Shown here piece by piece: positions 41,822 to 52,044 of a stretch of DNA of 64,000 nt. The position numbers and the translations under genes were made by a program. The notes beneath the pieces are model-generated. The model was not told the origin of the DNA, ran no database searches, and was given only the letters and a program-made list of their open reading frames with translations. The DNA is from Alcaligenes faecalis (GTDB lineage: Bacteria > Pseudomonadota > Gammaproteobacteria > Burkholderiales > Burkholderiaceae_B): positions 2,974,954 to 3,038,953 of the forward strand of contig NZ_CP031747.1 of assembly GCF_005311025.1 (NCBI RefSeq), written 5' to 3'. Within the stretch, counting starts at the first letter, position 1, and each line of letters begins with the position of its first letter.

Positions 41822-44566
41822 TCAGGATTTGCGCTGACGAGTCCTGGACGGAGCGCCCGTGCTGGCAGGCTGAGCTACAGCCTTGCTCTGTCCGGATGCT
41901 GGCGATGGGCTCATGGCAGGTTTAGATACTGGCGATTTGCTTGTAGCAGGAGCTGCCGAGCTTGAAACGGCGGAGGCTGGAGTCCCAGCAACGCGGGTCG
42001 CTTTACCCGTTTCCTTGCTGGGCTCCGCCGATTTGGCCTGGGGTTTGGCCGCTGTATTACCCTCTGCTTTTGTCGTGGCGCCAACCTTGGTATCACCCAT
42101 GGAGCGAGCAACAGGCTTGTCAGCTGCGGGCTTGGCGGCTGCTTTCACTGGTGCTGTTGCCGCTGTTTTAGCGGTCGTAGCTGGTGACGATGTACCAGTC
42201 GATTTCACGACCATTTTCTGTACTGGCTGGGCCGCCGTTGGCTTTACTGACGCAGGAACAGCCGACTTCTTGGCCACTGCAGGCGTCGTTTTAACAGCTG
42301 CTTTCGTTGTGACCTTGCTTGCTGTTTTGGCGACGGGCTTGGTGCCTGCACTGCTCGATTTCTCGCCCTGCTCCTGCTGTTTGGCGGCCGACTCGAACAA
42401 GCCAAGAACTTCTTGGGAAGCTTGAGTTACCGCCTCGGAGGCAGGGTCTTGTTCGTCGATGGCGCTGATCAATTGCTTGATCAGGGATGCCACCAGACGA
42501 ATTTCCTCGGGCGTCTGCTTGCTAAGCAAATGGGGAATCGCTTCCACGGCCTTATGACCGTGGTGCGCCAGCACCAGGGCCTGCTCGCGAATCGCAGCAC
42601 GCATTTTTTCAATATCAAAATTGCCCGTGTCGTATTGCTCGCGCAAACGCATGGCGGCATGGTGATAACGCTCGTCCACGCTGTTGCGCTGCTTGGCTAT
42701 ATGGAACAAACCACGCAGTGCTGCTTCCAGCAAACCGCCTTCGTTCAACAAGCCATCCAATCTGTGCATTTGCTGGCGTACAAAGGCCAGATGCTCGGGC
42801 GAACTACCAGGATGGGGACGCGCCGGGATGGAATCGCCCGGTGCATGACCGGCCAGGGCCATCAGCAAAGGAGAGCCATAGACGGTGTCGAACCAGATCT
42901 GATAGATGCTGTCGCGGCGGTCACGATAATTATTCAAGACCCGTTCCATGGCCTGGGAGAAATTCTCCTGCGCCTCCAGGAAAGGATTATCCTCATCCAC
43001 AGTCTGACGCTGCTGTGCGATATTCTCGGCCCATTGGTGGATCGTTGCGGCCCAGGGATGGGCGCTGGTCCAGGACTCGTAAGACAAGCGCATGGGATGC
43101 AATGCTTCCAGCAACGCGGCGGTATAAGGCGTAGTCAAAGCTTTTACCCAAGGCTGCAAGGTGCTCTTGTAAAAAGCCAGATTGATTTCCGACAGACGGG
43201 CAGCGGCAGCAAAGCGGCGATCAGATTCGGGATCAGGCTGCACAATCTCCGCAATTTCAGCCAGGCTGCTTTGACGCACCGACATCAGATAGGGGTCATT
43301 CAATAAGGTGTCGTCGTCGGGCGTTTCCTCGACAGTGGCCCGATAAATTCCGGCGGGCAACAGGTCAATTTGATCAATCGTGCTGGCAAATTTGCGGTGC
43401 TCTTTACTGCCCACACTGCCCGACACAAAAATACCCAGGTGCCCGATACGATCATGGGTCGTGAACACAATGGTCTGGTCGTGACTGCGTACATCATCGT
43501 CGTCCAGATACAAGTCAGTAATCCAGCCCAGGGCCTGTGCAGGCGGCGTGATGTTGTCGCCAAAGGAACTGAACACCACAATGGGCGAGCGAATATTGCG
43601 CAGGTCGATACGGATGCCATCCGACGTCAACAACTGGGCTGTAGACAGCTTGTTGCCAATGAACAGGTTGTCCACGATGTACTGCATTTCCACATCATTC
43701 AAAAAGACATAACCCCCCCAGTACTTCTCGAAACCGATATAGCGCTCGGCCTCGGTGTCGGCCTTGGCGTACACGTTGTACTGCTTGGACCACAAGGTAT
43801 TGGCCGGGTCCAGGTTCTCGAAATTCTTGACCAGCCACGCACCATCAAAACGGCCATTGCCCAGGTCGCTGGTCAGGGCGGTCAGCCAACTGCCGCCCAG
43901 CAGACCACCGGCATAACGCATGGGGTTGCGACCGGCCCAATAGGACACGGGCGCACCGGCCAGAATCAAGGGGCCAAACAGCTCCGGCCAGACGGCGGCG
44001 GCCATCATGACCTGCCAGCCCGCCTGACAATTGCCAATCACCACCGGCTTGCCCTGACTTTCCGGATGCAATTCAGCCGCTTTGCTGACAAAGGCAGCAT
44101 GGGCTCGCATCACATCCTCGACGGTCTGACCGGGAACGGGGTCCGGTAAAAAACCAACAAAGTAACAAGGGTGCCCGGCTTGCAGCGCAGCACCGATTTC
44201 ACTGTCGGACTTGAAGCCACCGATCCCCGGTCCGTGCCCTGCCCTGGGGTCCACCACCAGGAAAGGACGTTTGCTGGGATCGGTAGGCTGATCTTCCGGT
44301 GCCAGAATGCGCACCATCAGATAGTTAACGGGTCGGGGAAGACTCAGGCCCGACATGACCAGTTCAGCCGGGAAGTTCAGCACATTGGGCACCTCAACCT
44401 TGCGTTGAGCCTGGTACTGATCCCCGACCTGACGCTCGATATCGGCATACAGAATGGCGCGCTGCCAGGCGTCCACCAGGTACGAGGAGACGGTCTGACC
44501 CAGGTTCCAGGGATTCATCATCCAGGAGGACCAGGCCGTGCTGTCGTCACGAGACTTATCTGTCAT
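41822..44566 (-). CDS. DUF3141 / PHA synthase-like protein with histone-like Lys-Ala-Pro tail
   Basis: The product has about 914 residues from the ATG at 44566 (AAGGGAGAAG upstream). The N-terminal ~600 residues are an alpha/beta-hydrolase-like domain related to PHA synthases. GNCQAGW, with Cys180, sits where the synthase lipase box would be, and VVFSSFGDNITPP and HDRIGHLG are candidates for the Asp and His. From about residue 730 to the end the protein is low-complexity Lys/Ala/Pro/Ser/Thr (KPVAKTASKVTTKAAVK, VKAAAKPAADKP), like histone H1 or the PhaF nucleoid-binding tail. It is 28 bp from the thiolase gene on the same strand. The catalytic role is unproven. Confidence 0.78.
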   Translation of the reverse strand: MTDKSRDDSTAWSSWMMNPWNLGQTVSSYLVDAWQRAILYADIERQVGDQYQAQRKVEVPNVLNFPAELVMSGLSLPRPVNYLMVRILAPEDQPTDPSKRPFLVVDPRAGHGPGIGGFKSDSEIGAALQAGHPCYFVGFLPDPVPGQTVEDVMRAHAAFVSKAAELHPESQGKPVVIGNCQAGWQVMMAAAVWPELFGPLILAGAPVSYWAGRNPMRYAGGLLGGSWLTALTSDLGNGRFDGAWLVKNFENLDPANTLWSKQYNVYAKADTEAERYIGFEKYWGGYVFLNDVEMQYIVDNLFIGNKLSTAQLLTSDGIRIDLRNIRSPIVVFSSFGDNITPPAQALGWITDLYLDDDDVRSHDQTIVFTTHDRIGHLGIFVSGSVGSKEHRKFASTIDQIDLLPAGIYRATVEETPDDDTLLNDPYLMSVRQSSLAEIAEIVQPDPESDRRFAAAARLSEINLAFYKSTLQPWVKALTTPYTAALLEALHPMRLSYESWTSAHPWAATIHQWAENIAQQRQTVDEDNPFLEAQENFSQAMERVLNNYRDRRDSIYQIWFDTVYGSPLLMALAGHAPGDSIPARPHPGSSPEHLAFVRQQMHRLDGLLNEGGLLEAALRGLFHIAKQRNSVDERYHHAAMRLREQYDTGNFDIEKMRAAIREQALVLAHHGHKAVEAIPHLLSKQTPEEIRLVASLIKQLISAIDEQDPASEAVTQASQEVLGLFESAAKQQEQGEKSSSAGTKPVAKTASKVTTKAAVKTTPAVAKKSAVPASVKPTAAQPVQKMVVKSTGTSSPATTAKTAATAPVKAAAKPAADKPVARSMGDTKVGATTKAEGNTAAKPQAKSAEPSKETGKATRVAGTPASAVSSSAAPATSKSPVSKPAMSPSPASGQSKAVAQPASTGAPSRTRQRKS

Positions 44567-44594
44567 CATCTTCTCCCTTCCATCAGCTATCTGT

Positions 44595-45779
44595 TCAAGC
44601 GGCCTCAATGGCAATCGCTACGCCTTGACCACCGCCAATGCACAAGGTGGCCAGACCTTTCTGGGCACCACGGCGACGCATTTCATGAACCAAGGTCACC
44701 AGCACGCGCGCGCCGGAAGCACCAATGGGGTGACCCAAAGCGATGGCACCGCCATTGACGTTGACCTTGTCCATATCCCACTGCAAGTCTTTGGCCACCG
44801 CCAGCGATTGAGCGGCAAAGGCTTCGTTGGCTTCGATCAAGTCCAGTTGATCCAGTTCCCAACCCACCTTCTTCAAGACCTTGCGACTGGCCGATACCGG
44901 GCCAATACCCATGATGGCCGGATCTACGCCCGTGCTGGCCCAGCCACGAATCCAGGCCAGAACGGGCAGGCTCAATTCCTTGGCTTTCTCTGCGCTGGCC
45001 AGCAAAAGTACGGCTGCACCGTCGTTGATGGTGGACGCGTTGCCGGCGGTAACCGTGCCGTCTTTCTTGAAGGCAGGACGCAGCTTGGCCAAGGACTCCA
45101 GCGTGGTTTGGGCACGCGGCTGTTCGTCGGCCTCAACGCGCACAGGGTCGCCTTTACGCTGAGGTACGTCGATGGGGGTAATTTCGTCCTTGAAGCGTCC
45201 GGCTTCCATCGCGGCTACGGCTTTACGCTGGGACTCCACCGCAAAAGCATCTTGTTGTTCGCGGGTGATGCCGTAGCGCTCGGCCAGGTTTTCGGCCGTG
45301 ATCCCCATGTGGTAGTTGTGGAAAGCGTCGGTCAAACCGTCACGCAACAAGGTGTCATCCATCATGGCGTGGCCCAGGCCCAAGCCGGTACGGGCTTTGT
45401 GTACAACAAAGGGAGCCAGGCTCATGCTTTCCTGACCACCGGCCAGCACCAGATCGGCATCGCCCAGGGCGATGGCCTGAGCCGCCAGATGCACCGCTTT
45501 CAAGCCTGAACCGCAAAGCTTGTTCAGGGACATGGAGGGAACTTCATAAGGCAGGCCAGCGTTCACCGCGGCCTGACGAGCCGGGTTCTGACCAGCGCCG
45601 GCGGTCAGAATCTGGCCCAGAATAACTTCATCAATCTGCTCGGCTGCAACGCCCGTGCTCTGGAGCACGGCACGAATCAGTTGTGCGCTCAAATCGTGGG
45701 CGGGCACCGTAGACAGCCCCCCTTGAAAACGGCCGATGGGACTACGAGTCGCAGCAACAATGGCGATATCTTTGTGCAT
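44595..45779 (-). CDS. phaA: Acetyl-CoA acetyltransferase (beta-ketothiolase)
   Basis: The 394-residue product has active-site Cys89 ([12 protein letters not shown]), His350 ([14 protein letters not shown]) and Cys380 (TLCIGGGQG), as in PhaA (393). It condenses two acetyl-CoA to acetoacetyl-CoA, the first step of poly-3-hydroxybutyrate synthesis. The start at 45779 is chosen because AAGGA lies at proper spacing; in-frame ATGs at 45785 and 45794 exist. It follows phaB on the same strand. Confidence 0.93.
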   Translation of the reverse strand: MHKDIAIVAATRSPIGRFQGGLSTVPAHDLSAQLIRAVLQSTGVAAEQIDEVILGQILTAGAGQNPARQAAVNAGLPYEVPSMSLNKLCGSGLKAVHLAAQAIALGDADLVLAGGQESMSLAPFVVHKARTGLGLGHAMMDDTLLRDGLTDAFHNYHMGITAENLAERYGITREQQDAFAVESQRKAVAAMEAGRFKDEITPIDVPQRKGDPVRVEADEQPRAQTTLESLAKLRPAFKKDGTVTAGNASTINDGAAVLLLASAEKAKELSLPVLAWIRGWASTGVDPAIMGIGPVSASRKVLKKVGWELDQLDLIEANEAFAAQSLAVAKDLQWDMDKVNVNGGAIALGHPIGASGARVLVTLVHEMRRRGAQKGLATLCIGGGQGVAIAIEAA

Positions 45780-45849
45780 ATCCATTCCTTTCATAAGTCG
45801 CAGGCCCGACAAGCGGGCCCATACAGGCAGCAGCCGAACCGGATCTGGC

Positions 45850-46596
45850 TTAATACATATGCTGGCCGCCATTCATGGCGACATTACTACCTGTCATAAA
45901 TCCAGCTGCTTCGCTGGCAATAAAGGTGACCAGAGCGGCAATTTCCTCGGGCTTGCCCAGACGGCCAACCGGGATGCCCGCGATAATGCTGTTACGCACA
46001 TCTTCAGGCACGGCCATGACCATTTTGGTGGCCAGATAACCGGGGGAAATTGTGTTTACGGTCACGCCCTTGCGCGCCACCTCCTGAGCCAAGGCCTTGG
46101 TGAAACCGTGCATCCCTGCCTTGGCGGCCGAGTAGTTGGTTTGACCGAACTGCCCCTTGCTGCCATTGATGGACGAGATATTGATCACTCGGCCCCAGGT
46201 ACGCTCCAGCATGCCGTCAATAAACGGCTTGGTCACGTTGAACACCGAGTCCAGATTGACGCGCAGCACATCGTCCCACTTGTCTTTGCTCAGCTTGCGG
46301 AACGTGCCATCGCGCGTAATACCGGCGTTATTGACCAGGATATCGACTTGCAGACCGTCCTTCTCGATAGCTTGCGCCATTTGCTGGCACGATTCGAAAT
46401 CGGCCACATCAACGTGATAGCCCTGAAACACATAACCTGCATCGGCCTGCTCTTTAAGCCAGACCTGGGCATCGGCCTCGCTGCGCGAGTGAGTCACCAG
46501 AACTTGATGGCCCGCATCATGCAGGGCACGGGCGATCTCTTGGCCCAGACCGCCCATCCCACCTGTCACCAACGCCGTGCGTTTAACCGTAGACAT
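45850..46596 (-). CDS. phaB: Acetoacetyl-CoA reductase
   Basis: The 248-residue SDR has [48 protein letters not shown] and PGYLATKMV, all typical of PhaB. It reduces acetoacetyl-CoA to (R)-3-hydroxybutyryl-CoA with NADPH. AAGGGAG lies upstream of the ATG. It starts 5 bp after the phasin stop. Confidence 0.93.
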   Translation of the reverse strand: MSTVKRTALVTGGMGGLGQEIARALHDAGHQVLVTHSRSEADAQVWLKEQADAGYVFQGYHVDVADFESCQQMAQAIEKDGLQVDILVNNAGITRDGTFRKLSKDKWDDVLRVNLDSVFNVTKPFIDGMLERTWGRVINISSINGSKGQFGQTNYSAAKAGMHGFTKALAQEVARKGVTVNTISPGYLATKMVMAVPEDVRNSIIAGIPVGRLGKPEEIAALVTFIASEAAGFMTGSNVAMNGGQHMY

Positions 46597-46601
46597 ACCG
46601 C

Positions 46602-47048
46602 TTATGCTCCCTTTTTAGTGTCAGAGGCGCTGGCAGCGTTTGCCCAAGGTGCGCCCCACTGCTTGAAAATATCCATCATTGGCACGGCCGCACTGGTATT
46701 GCTGACCACCGCCATCACCGACTTCTGCCAGGCTTCCAGCGCTTCCTGCAAACCGGAGGTGAACTCGGTCTGGTTCTGAATCGCTAATTGATTGATGGTC
46801 TGGCTGTCGTTAACGCCGTGCTGGAACAAACGCCAGAACGTGTCGGCGGGCAAGGTGGCCAAGGACTGCCAGTTACCCGTTTGCAACAAGCCTTCAATCT
46901 CGGCCGTGGTCTGCTCCATGCTGCGCAAATTACTTTTCTGTACGGACTCCAGCCAACGATGGCCGCCCTCCTGCAGCAGGCGCGTGATACGCAGTTGCAA
47001 CTCAACATTGGCCTTGTACAGATCCAGGGGAAGTGTTTCCATGCTCAT
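46602..47048 (-). CDS. phaP: Phasin (PHA granule-associated protein)
   Basis: The 148-residue, largely amphipathic helical protein lacks Cys (PLDLYKANVELQLRITRLLQE...). It carries phasin-family features such as EIEGLLQTGNWQSLATLPADTFWRLF and EALEAWQKSV. Phasins coat PHA granules. The ATG has TTAAGGAGA upstream. Placed directly before phaB. Confidence 0.83.
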   Translation of the reverse strand: MSMETLPLDLYKANVELQLRITRLLQEGGHRWLESVQKSNLRSMEQTTAEIEGLLQTGNWQSLATLPADTFWRLFQHGVNDSQTINQLAIQNQTEFTSGLQEALEAWQKSVMAVVSNTSAAVPMMDIFKQWGAPWANAASASDTKKGA

Positions 47049-47096
47049 CGAAATCTCCTTAAAGGAAAAAAGTGCCCCCTGACGGGGCCCAGTCCA

Positions 47097-48221
47097 TCAA
47101 GCCATCTGAGAGATGGTGTTACGAAAACGCCGCAGTGACAGAAGGAACAAAGCCGTCCCGATCACCAGCAGGGCTAAAAAGGGTTGCCATACGGTTTCAA
47201 TGCCAGCCCCCCGGAACAAGATGGCCTGCCCCAGGGACACGAAGTGTGTAGTGGGAGCCAGTTGCATCAGGTTCTGAACAATTTCAGGCATGCTTTCGCG
47301 GGGGGTACGTCCGCCCGAGAGCAGGTTCATGGGCAGCAAGGTCAACATCAACAACAAGCCAAACTGCGGCATGCTGCGCGACAAGGTAGCCAGATAAATC
47401 CCCATGGAAGTCATGGCAAACAGACACAGAACGGCGCCGCACAGGAACAAGGGAATGGAACCCTCAATGGGCACGCCCAGCAGGCCCCGCACCACAAAAT
47501 TCAGCGACGCCGCCGTCGCCACCAGGACCACCAGTCCCATGGCCGTGACCTTGGACGCCATGATCTCGCCCGGTGTCACCGGCATCACCAGCAAGTGTTC
47601 GATCGTGCCGTGCTCGCGCTCCCGGATCAGGGCGGCTCCGGTCAGGATGATGGACAGCATCGCCACCGAGTTGATGACCTCGGCAATACTGCCGAACCAG
47701 GCTTTTTCCAGTGTGGGGTTAAACCGCACCCGCAAGGCCAGATCCACCGGCAAGGTGTCAATGCTGCGATACCGCCGCACAAACTCGTTAACCTCGCCCA
47801 TCACCACCTGCTGGATGTAGTTATTGCCGGTAAAGGCCTGACTCATGCGGGTGGCGTCAATGTTCAACTGCACTTCGGGGCTGCGTCCGGCCAGCACATC
47901 GCGCTGAAAGTTCGGTGGAATGTTCAGCACAAAGGTGAACTGCCCCGTATCCATGCCCGAGTCCATTTCCCCATATTCGATCATGTGCGGGTGGATGAAT
48001 TCAGGCGGATAAAAAGCCGACGTAATGCGCGCTGACAAGGGGCTCTGGTCCTGGTCCACAATCGCGATAGGCGCATTGTTCAAGGTTTCGGGCTGCGCGG
48101 TCGCGGAGGTGTAAATCGAGACCGAAAACACGTACACAATGAGCAGCAGCATCATGGGGTCACGCGCCAGACTCCACAGCTCCTTGCGGCCCAGCAACAG
48201 TACATTCTTGAGTTTTCTCAT
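47097..48221 (-). CDS. yhhJ: ABC-2 type permease (YhhJ-like)
   Basis: The 374-residue permease is the same size as E. coli YhhJ. One N-terminal TM is followed by an extracytoplasmic domain (about 45-180) with QFTFVLNIPPNFQRDVLAGRSPEVQL. A cluster of TM helices from about 180 includes the ABC-2 signature REREHGTIEHLLVMPV. It pairs with the RbbA-like protein just upstream (one base between stop and start) and the HlyD protein to form an exporter. Confidence 0.85.
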   Translation of the reverse strand: MRKLKNVLLLGRKELWSLARDPMMLLLIVYVFSVSIYTSATAQPETLNNAPIAIVDQDQSPLSARITSAFYPPEFIHPHMIEYGEMDSGMDTGQFTFVLNIPPNFQRDVLAGRSPEVQLNIDATRMSQAFTGNNYIQQVVMGEVNEFVRRYRSIDTLPVDLALRVRFNPTLEKAWFGSIAEVINSVAMLSIILTGAALIREREHGTIEHLLVMPVTPGEIMASKVTAMGLVVLVATAASLNFVVRGLLGVPIEGSIPLFLCGAVLCLFAMTSMGIYLATLSRSMPQFGLLLMLTLLPMNLLSGGRTPRESMPEIVQNLMQLAPTTHFVSLGQAILFRGAGIETVWQPFLALLVIGTALFLLSLRRFRNTISQMA

Positions 48222-48222
48222 C

Positions 48223-50961
48223 TCACTTCTCCTGCTTTTTCAGCAGCATGACCGCCGCGCCCAACACCACCGGAATGGCCAGCAACAAGGCAAACAAGGC
48301 CCCGTGCAGATCCGAGAACGTCAGCGCTTTGTTAAATACCCCGCGACTGATGTTGAACATATGCGTAGCCGGATAAATCTCGCCCGCCCAACGGCTGATC
48401 CCTTCCATGGAGGACACCGGGTTCAGCAAACCGGACAATTGCGTGGCGGGCAGCATGGTGCCGATCATGGCAAAGAACATGGCCGCGATCTGACTTTTCG
48501 TCACCGTGGAAGCCACCAACCCCATGCCGGTAGAAATCACGCAAAACATCAAGGTGGCCACGCTCAAGGTCAGGAAGCTGCCCTTGATGGGTACATCGAA
48601 CACCGTGATGGCCAAGAGGCACATGCACAGAAAGTTGATCATCGCCAGGCCGATATAGGGAATCTGCTTGCCCAGCAAAAACTCCACTCGGGTGACCGGC
48701 GTAACGTACAGGTTGATGATGGAACCCAGTTCCTTTTCACGCACCACGGACAATGCCGTCAACATCGCAGGCAACATCAGCAGCAGCACCGGAATCACGG
48801 CAGGCACCATGGCCGGCAAGCTCTTGACGTCCGGGTTGTAGCGGTAACGGTCCTGAATACTGGCGGGTACGACCAAAGCCCCTGCCCCCAGACGCTCCTT
48901 GGCTTGAGTAATCAGCCATTGCTGATGCATGGCCTTCACGTAGCCTTGAATGGTTTCGGCACGGGTAGGCATGGAACCGTCCACCCAGGCGGCGATTTCC
49001 GGCTTGCTGCCGCGCAGCACATCACGTCCAAAACCGGGCGGAATTTCGATCGCCAGCGCAATCTTGCCGCGCCGCATTCTGTCGTCCAGATCCTGGTAAT
49101 CCGTTAAGGGGGCCTGCTCCAGAAAATAGCGCGAGCCGGACAGGTTCAAAGCGTAGTTCTGGCTGATACTGGTCTGGTCGCGGTCCAGCACGGCGTAGCG
49201 CAAATCCTCTACGTCCAGGGTGATCCCGAACCCCATCACAAACAGCAAAATCAGGGAACCGGCCAAGGCCAAAGTGGCTCGCACCGGATCTCGACGCAGC
49301 TCCAGCGCTTCGCGCCAGGTGTAGCTCAGCAAACGCTGCAAGCTGAAGCGTTCGCGCTTTTCGCTATGAGCTTCGTTTGCCACCACCGCTTGTTCTGTCG
49401 CCGGTTCTACTTCAGGCTCGGGGCCACTGGCTTCCAGCAAATAACCAATGAAGGCTTCTTCCAGATCAGCGGCGCCGCGCTTTTTCACCAGGTTCGCAGG
49501 CGTATCGCTATCGAGCACTTTACCGGCATGCATCATGGACATGCGATCGCAACGCTCGGCCTCGTTCATGAAGTGGGTGGAGATAAAAATCGTGACCTTG
49601 TCGCGGCGGGACAACTCAATCAGCAAGCGCCAGAAATTGTCGCGAGCCACTGGGTCCACACCGGAAGTGGGTTCGTCCAGGATCAGCAGCTCTGGCTTAT
49701 GCACCATGGCCACCGCCAAGGACAGGCGCTGGCGCATCCCCAAAGGAATGGCATCGGGCAAACGGTCCAGAATCTGGCCCAGCTCAAAACGCTCCACCAT
49801 TTCCGCCACACGGCCTTCCACCTCGTCCTCGGGAACGTGGAACAACTGGGCGTGCAGCACCAGGTTTTGCCGGACCGTCAGCTCGCTGTACAGGGAAAAA
49901 GCCTGTGACATATAGCCCACACGACGGCGGGTATCGATGTCTTTGGGATCGACCTCGTGGCCAAACAACCAGGCCTGACCTTCGGAGGCAGGCAACAGCC
50001 CCGTCAGCATCTTCATGGTGGTGGATTTACCGCAGCCGTTCGAGCCCAGAAAGCCAAAAATTTCGCCACGACGTATCCGGAAGGACACATTGTCAACGGC
50101 GGTAAAGTCGCCAAAGCGAATCGTCAGCCCTTCGGCTTCAATGGCAATATCGTCCGCATCCACATCCAATGGCGGGATTTCTACAGCCTTGTGGCCTTGA
50201 CGCTTGTCCTCGGGCAAGAGGCGAATAAAGGCCTGCTCCAGACTCTTGCTTTCCGTGCGCTCCAGCAGTTCTTTGGGCGAACCTGTTGCCAGAATCTGGC
50301 CGTCGTCCATGGCGACCAGCCAATCAAAGCGCTGGGCCTCGTCCATATAAGCGGTGGCGACAATCACGCTCATGCTGGGACGTTCGATGCGAATACGCTC
50401 GATCAGATCCCAGAACTGCTTGCGGGCCAAGGGGTCCACGCCGGTAGTAGGCTCGTCCAGCAGCAAAAAGTCCGGGTCGTGAATCAATGCGCAGCACAGA
50501 CCCAACTTTTGCTTCATACCGCCCGAAAGCTTGCCTGCTGGCCGTGTCAGAAAAGGATGCAGGCCCGTGCTGCGCGTCAAATCATCAATTCGGCGACGGC
50601 GCTCGGCAGCATCGTGCCCGAACAATCGACCAAAAAACTGCAGGTTTTCTTCCACCGACAAGGTGGGATACAGGTTCTTGCCCAAGCCTTGAGGCATGTA
50701 GGCAATGCGCGGGCAAATCTGGTCGCGATGGCTTTTTTCCGCCATATCGCCACCCAGCACTTCAATACGGCCTTCCTGAATCACACGGGCGCCCGCCAGC
50801 AAGGACAGCAAGCTGGACTTGCCCACGCCGTCAGGACCAATCAGTCCGACCATGCAAGCGGCAGGCACATCCAGGCTTAAACGATCCAGTGCGAGCGTGT
50901 CGCCATAACGCTGGCTAAGTTCAACAACGCGAGCAACCGCCGCCGCTTGCTGCTTGGGCAT
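48223..50961 (-). CDS. rbbA: Fused ABC exporter: two ATPase domains plus permease (RbbA/YhiH-like)
   Basis: The 912-residue fusion starts with NBD1 (GPDGVGKSS Walker A near 40, [10 protein letters not shown] signature, [12 protein letters not shown]). NBD2 has [14 protein letters not shown], Walker [14 protein letters not shown] and a degenerate signature, [11 protein letters not shown], in place of LSGGQ. An ABC-2 membrane half follows from about 545. E. coli RbbA/YhiH has the same 911-residue layout beside yhhJ and yhiI. The degenerate NBD2 signature implies one weak ATP site. It lies 3 bp after the HlyD gene. Confidence 0.88.
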   Translation of the reverse strand: MPKQQAAAVARVVELSQRYGDTLALDRLSLDVPAACMVGLIGPDGVGKSSLLSLLAGARVIQEGRIEVLGGDMAEKSHRDQICPRIAYMPQGLGKNLYPTLSVEENLQFFGRLFGHDAAERRRRIDDLTRSTGLHPFLTRPAGKLSGGMKQKLGLCCALIHDPDFLLLDEPTTGVDPLARKQFWDLIERIRIERPSMSVIVATAYMDEAQRFDWLVAMDDGQILATGSPKELLERTESKSLEQAFIRLLPEDKRQGHKAVEIPPLDVDADDIAIEAEGLTIRFGDFTAVDNVSFRIRRGEIFGFLGSNGCGKSTTMKMLTGLLPASEGQAWLFGHEVDPKDIDTRRRVGYMSQAFSLYSELTVRQNLVLHAQLFHVPEDEVEGRVAEMVERFELGQILDRLPDAIPLGMRQRLSLAVAMVHKPELLILDEPTSGVDPVARDNFWRLLIELSRRDKVTIFISTHFMNEAERCDRMSMMHAGKVLDSDTPANLVKKRGAADLEEAFIGYLLEASGPEPEVEPATEQAVVANEAHSEKRERFSLQRLLSYTWREALELRRDPVRATLALAGSLILLFVMGFGITLDVEDLRYAVLDRDQTSISQNYALNLSGSRYFLEQAPLTDYQDLDDRMRRGKIALAIEIPPGFGRDVLRGSKPEIAAWVDGSMPTRAETIQGYVKAMHQQWLITQAKERLGAGALVVPASIQDRYRYNPDVKSLPAMVPAVIPVLLLMLPAMLTALSVVREKELGSIINLYVTPVTRVEFLLGKQIPYIGLAMINFLCMCLLAITVFDVPIKGSFLTLSVATLMFCVISTGMGLVASTVTKSQIAAMFFAMIGTMLPATQLSGLLNPVSSMEGISRWAGEIYPATHMFNISRGVFNKALTFSDLHGALFALLLAIPVVLGAAVMLLKKQEK

Positions 50962-50964
50962 GGT

Positions 50965-52044
50965 TTACTCCGTCAAGGTGGAAGTCAGCGACTCAGGCCA
51001 GCTGGCATTGGGGTCCAGCTTTACCCAGGCCACACCGGGCAAGCCGGTCTTGACTTGCTCCAGGTGCTTTTTCAACAGCTCGGGGGCAATCTGGGCCTTG
51101 ACGCGGAACATCAGTTTTTGGCGCTCCGAGGCCGTTTCCACACTCTTGGGAGTGAACTGGGCAGAGCTGGCCACGAAGGACACGGTGGCTGGAACCGGGA
51201 TGTCCGGAATGGCATCCAGCACCAGACGCACCTCGGTACCCAACGCCACCTTGCCGGCCACTTCGCTGGGCAGGAAGAAAGTCATGTACACATCGGACAG
51301 GTCCAGCACGTTCAGCACACGGCCACCCGCACCCAGTACTTCACCGGGCTGGGCGACACGAAACTGCACGCGACCATCGCGGGGGCTGACCAGCTCACTG
51401 TCGCGCAAGTCAGCTTCGATACGGGCCACAGCAGCCTTGGCGGCCTCCACGGCAGATTGGGCACCGATCAGCTGAGCTTTGGCAGCATTAATGGCCGCTT
51501 CTGCGGCATTGGCCTGGGCCTTGGTAGCAGCTACCGCAGCCTGAGCACCACGCACGCGGGCACGGTCATCATCCAGTTCCTGCGCCGAAGCGGCACCTTC
51601 TTTGGACAAGGTGGTGGAACGCGCCAGACGACGTTGGGCTGCGTCCAGTTCCGACTCACGTTGACCAATCAAGGCTTTAGCAGCGATGGCATCGCTTTCA
51701 CGCAAGGCCACTTGGGCCTGAGAGGCCGCCACATTGTTTTCAGCCTGACGCAAACCAGCCACAGCTTCATCGCGGGCCGCTTCCAGACTGTCTTGCTGCA
51801 TGATGGCCAGCACTTCACCTTCTTTGACGAAATCGCCCTCGTGGGCGGCGATGCTTTGGATACGTCCGGCAAACTTGGTGGAGATATCAATCTCGGTCGC
51901 CTCGATACGGCCATTACCACTGACAAAGCCAGCGCCAGGGCCGGTATTGGACATTTTCTGCCATGCCCACCACCCCAGGCCCAGAACACCGGCAACGATT
52001 AGGACAGGAACAAGGTTTTTTTTCAAAGAGGATTGTTTGCTCAT
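50965..52044 (-). CDS. HlyD-family periplasmic adaptor (YhiI-like)
   Basis: The 359-residue membrane-fusion protein has an N-terminal anchor (VPVLIVAGVLGLGWWAW), a biotinyl-lipoyl half motif (GRIQSIAAHEGDFVKEGEVLAIM) and a long Ala/Gln-rich coiled coil (about 90-220). The second lipoyl half (LVSPRDGRVQFRVAQPGEVLGAGG) and a beta-barrel follow. It links the ABC exporter to the outer-membrane factor. The start overlaps that gene's stop by 4 bp. Confidence 0.9.
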   Translation of the reverse strand: MSKQSSLKKNLVPVLIVAGVLGLGWWAWQKMSNTGPGAGFVSGNGRIEATEIDISTKFAGRIQSIAAHEGDFVKEGEVLAIMQQDSLEAARDEAVAGLRQAENNVAASQAQVALRESDAIAAKALIGQRESELDAAQRRLARSTTLSKEGAASAQELDDDRARVRGAQAAVAATKAQANAAEAAINAAKAQLIGAQSAVEAAKAAVARIEADLRDSELVSPRDGRVQFRVAQPGEVLGAGGRVLNVLDLSDVYMTFFLPSEVAGKVALGTEVRLVLDAIPDIPVPATVSFVASSAQFTPKSVETASERQKLMFRVKAQIAPELLKKHLEQVKTGLPGVAWVKLDPNASWPESLTSTLTE

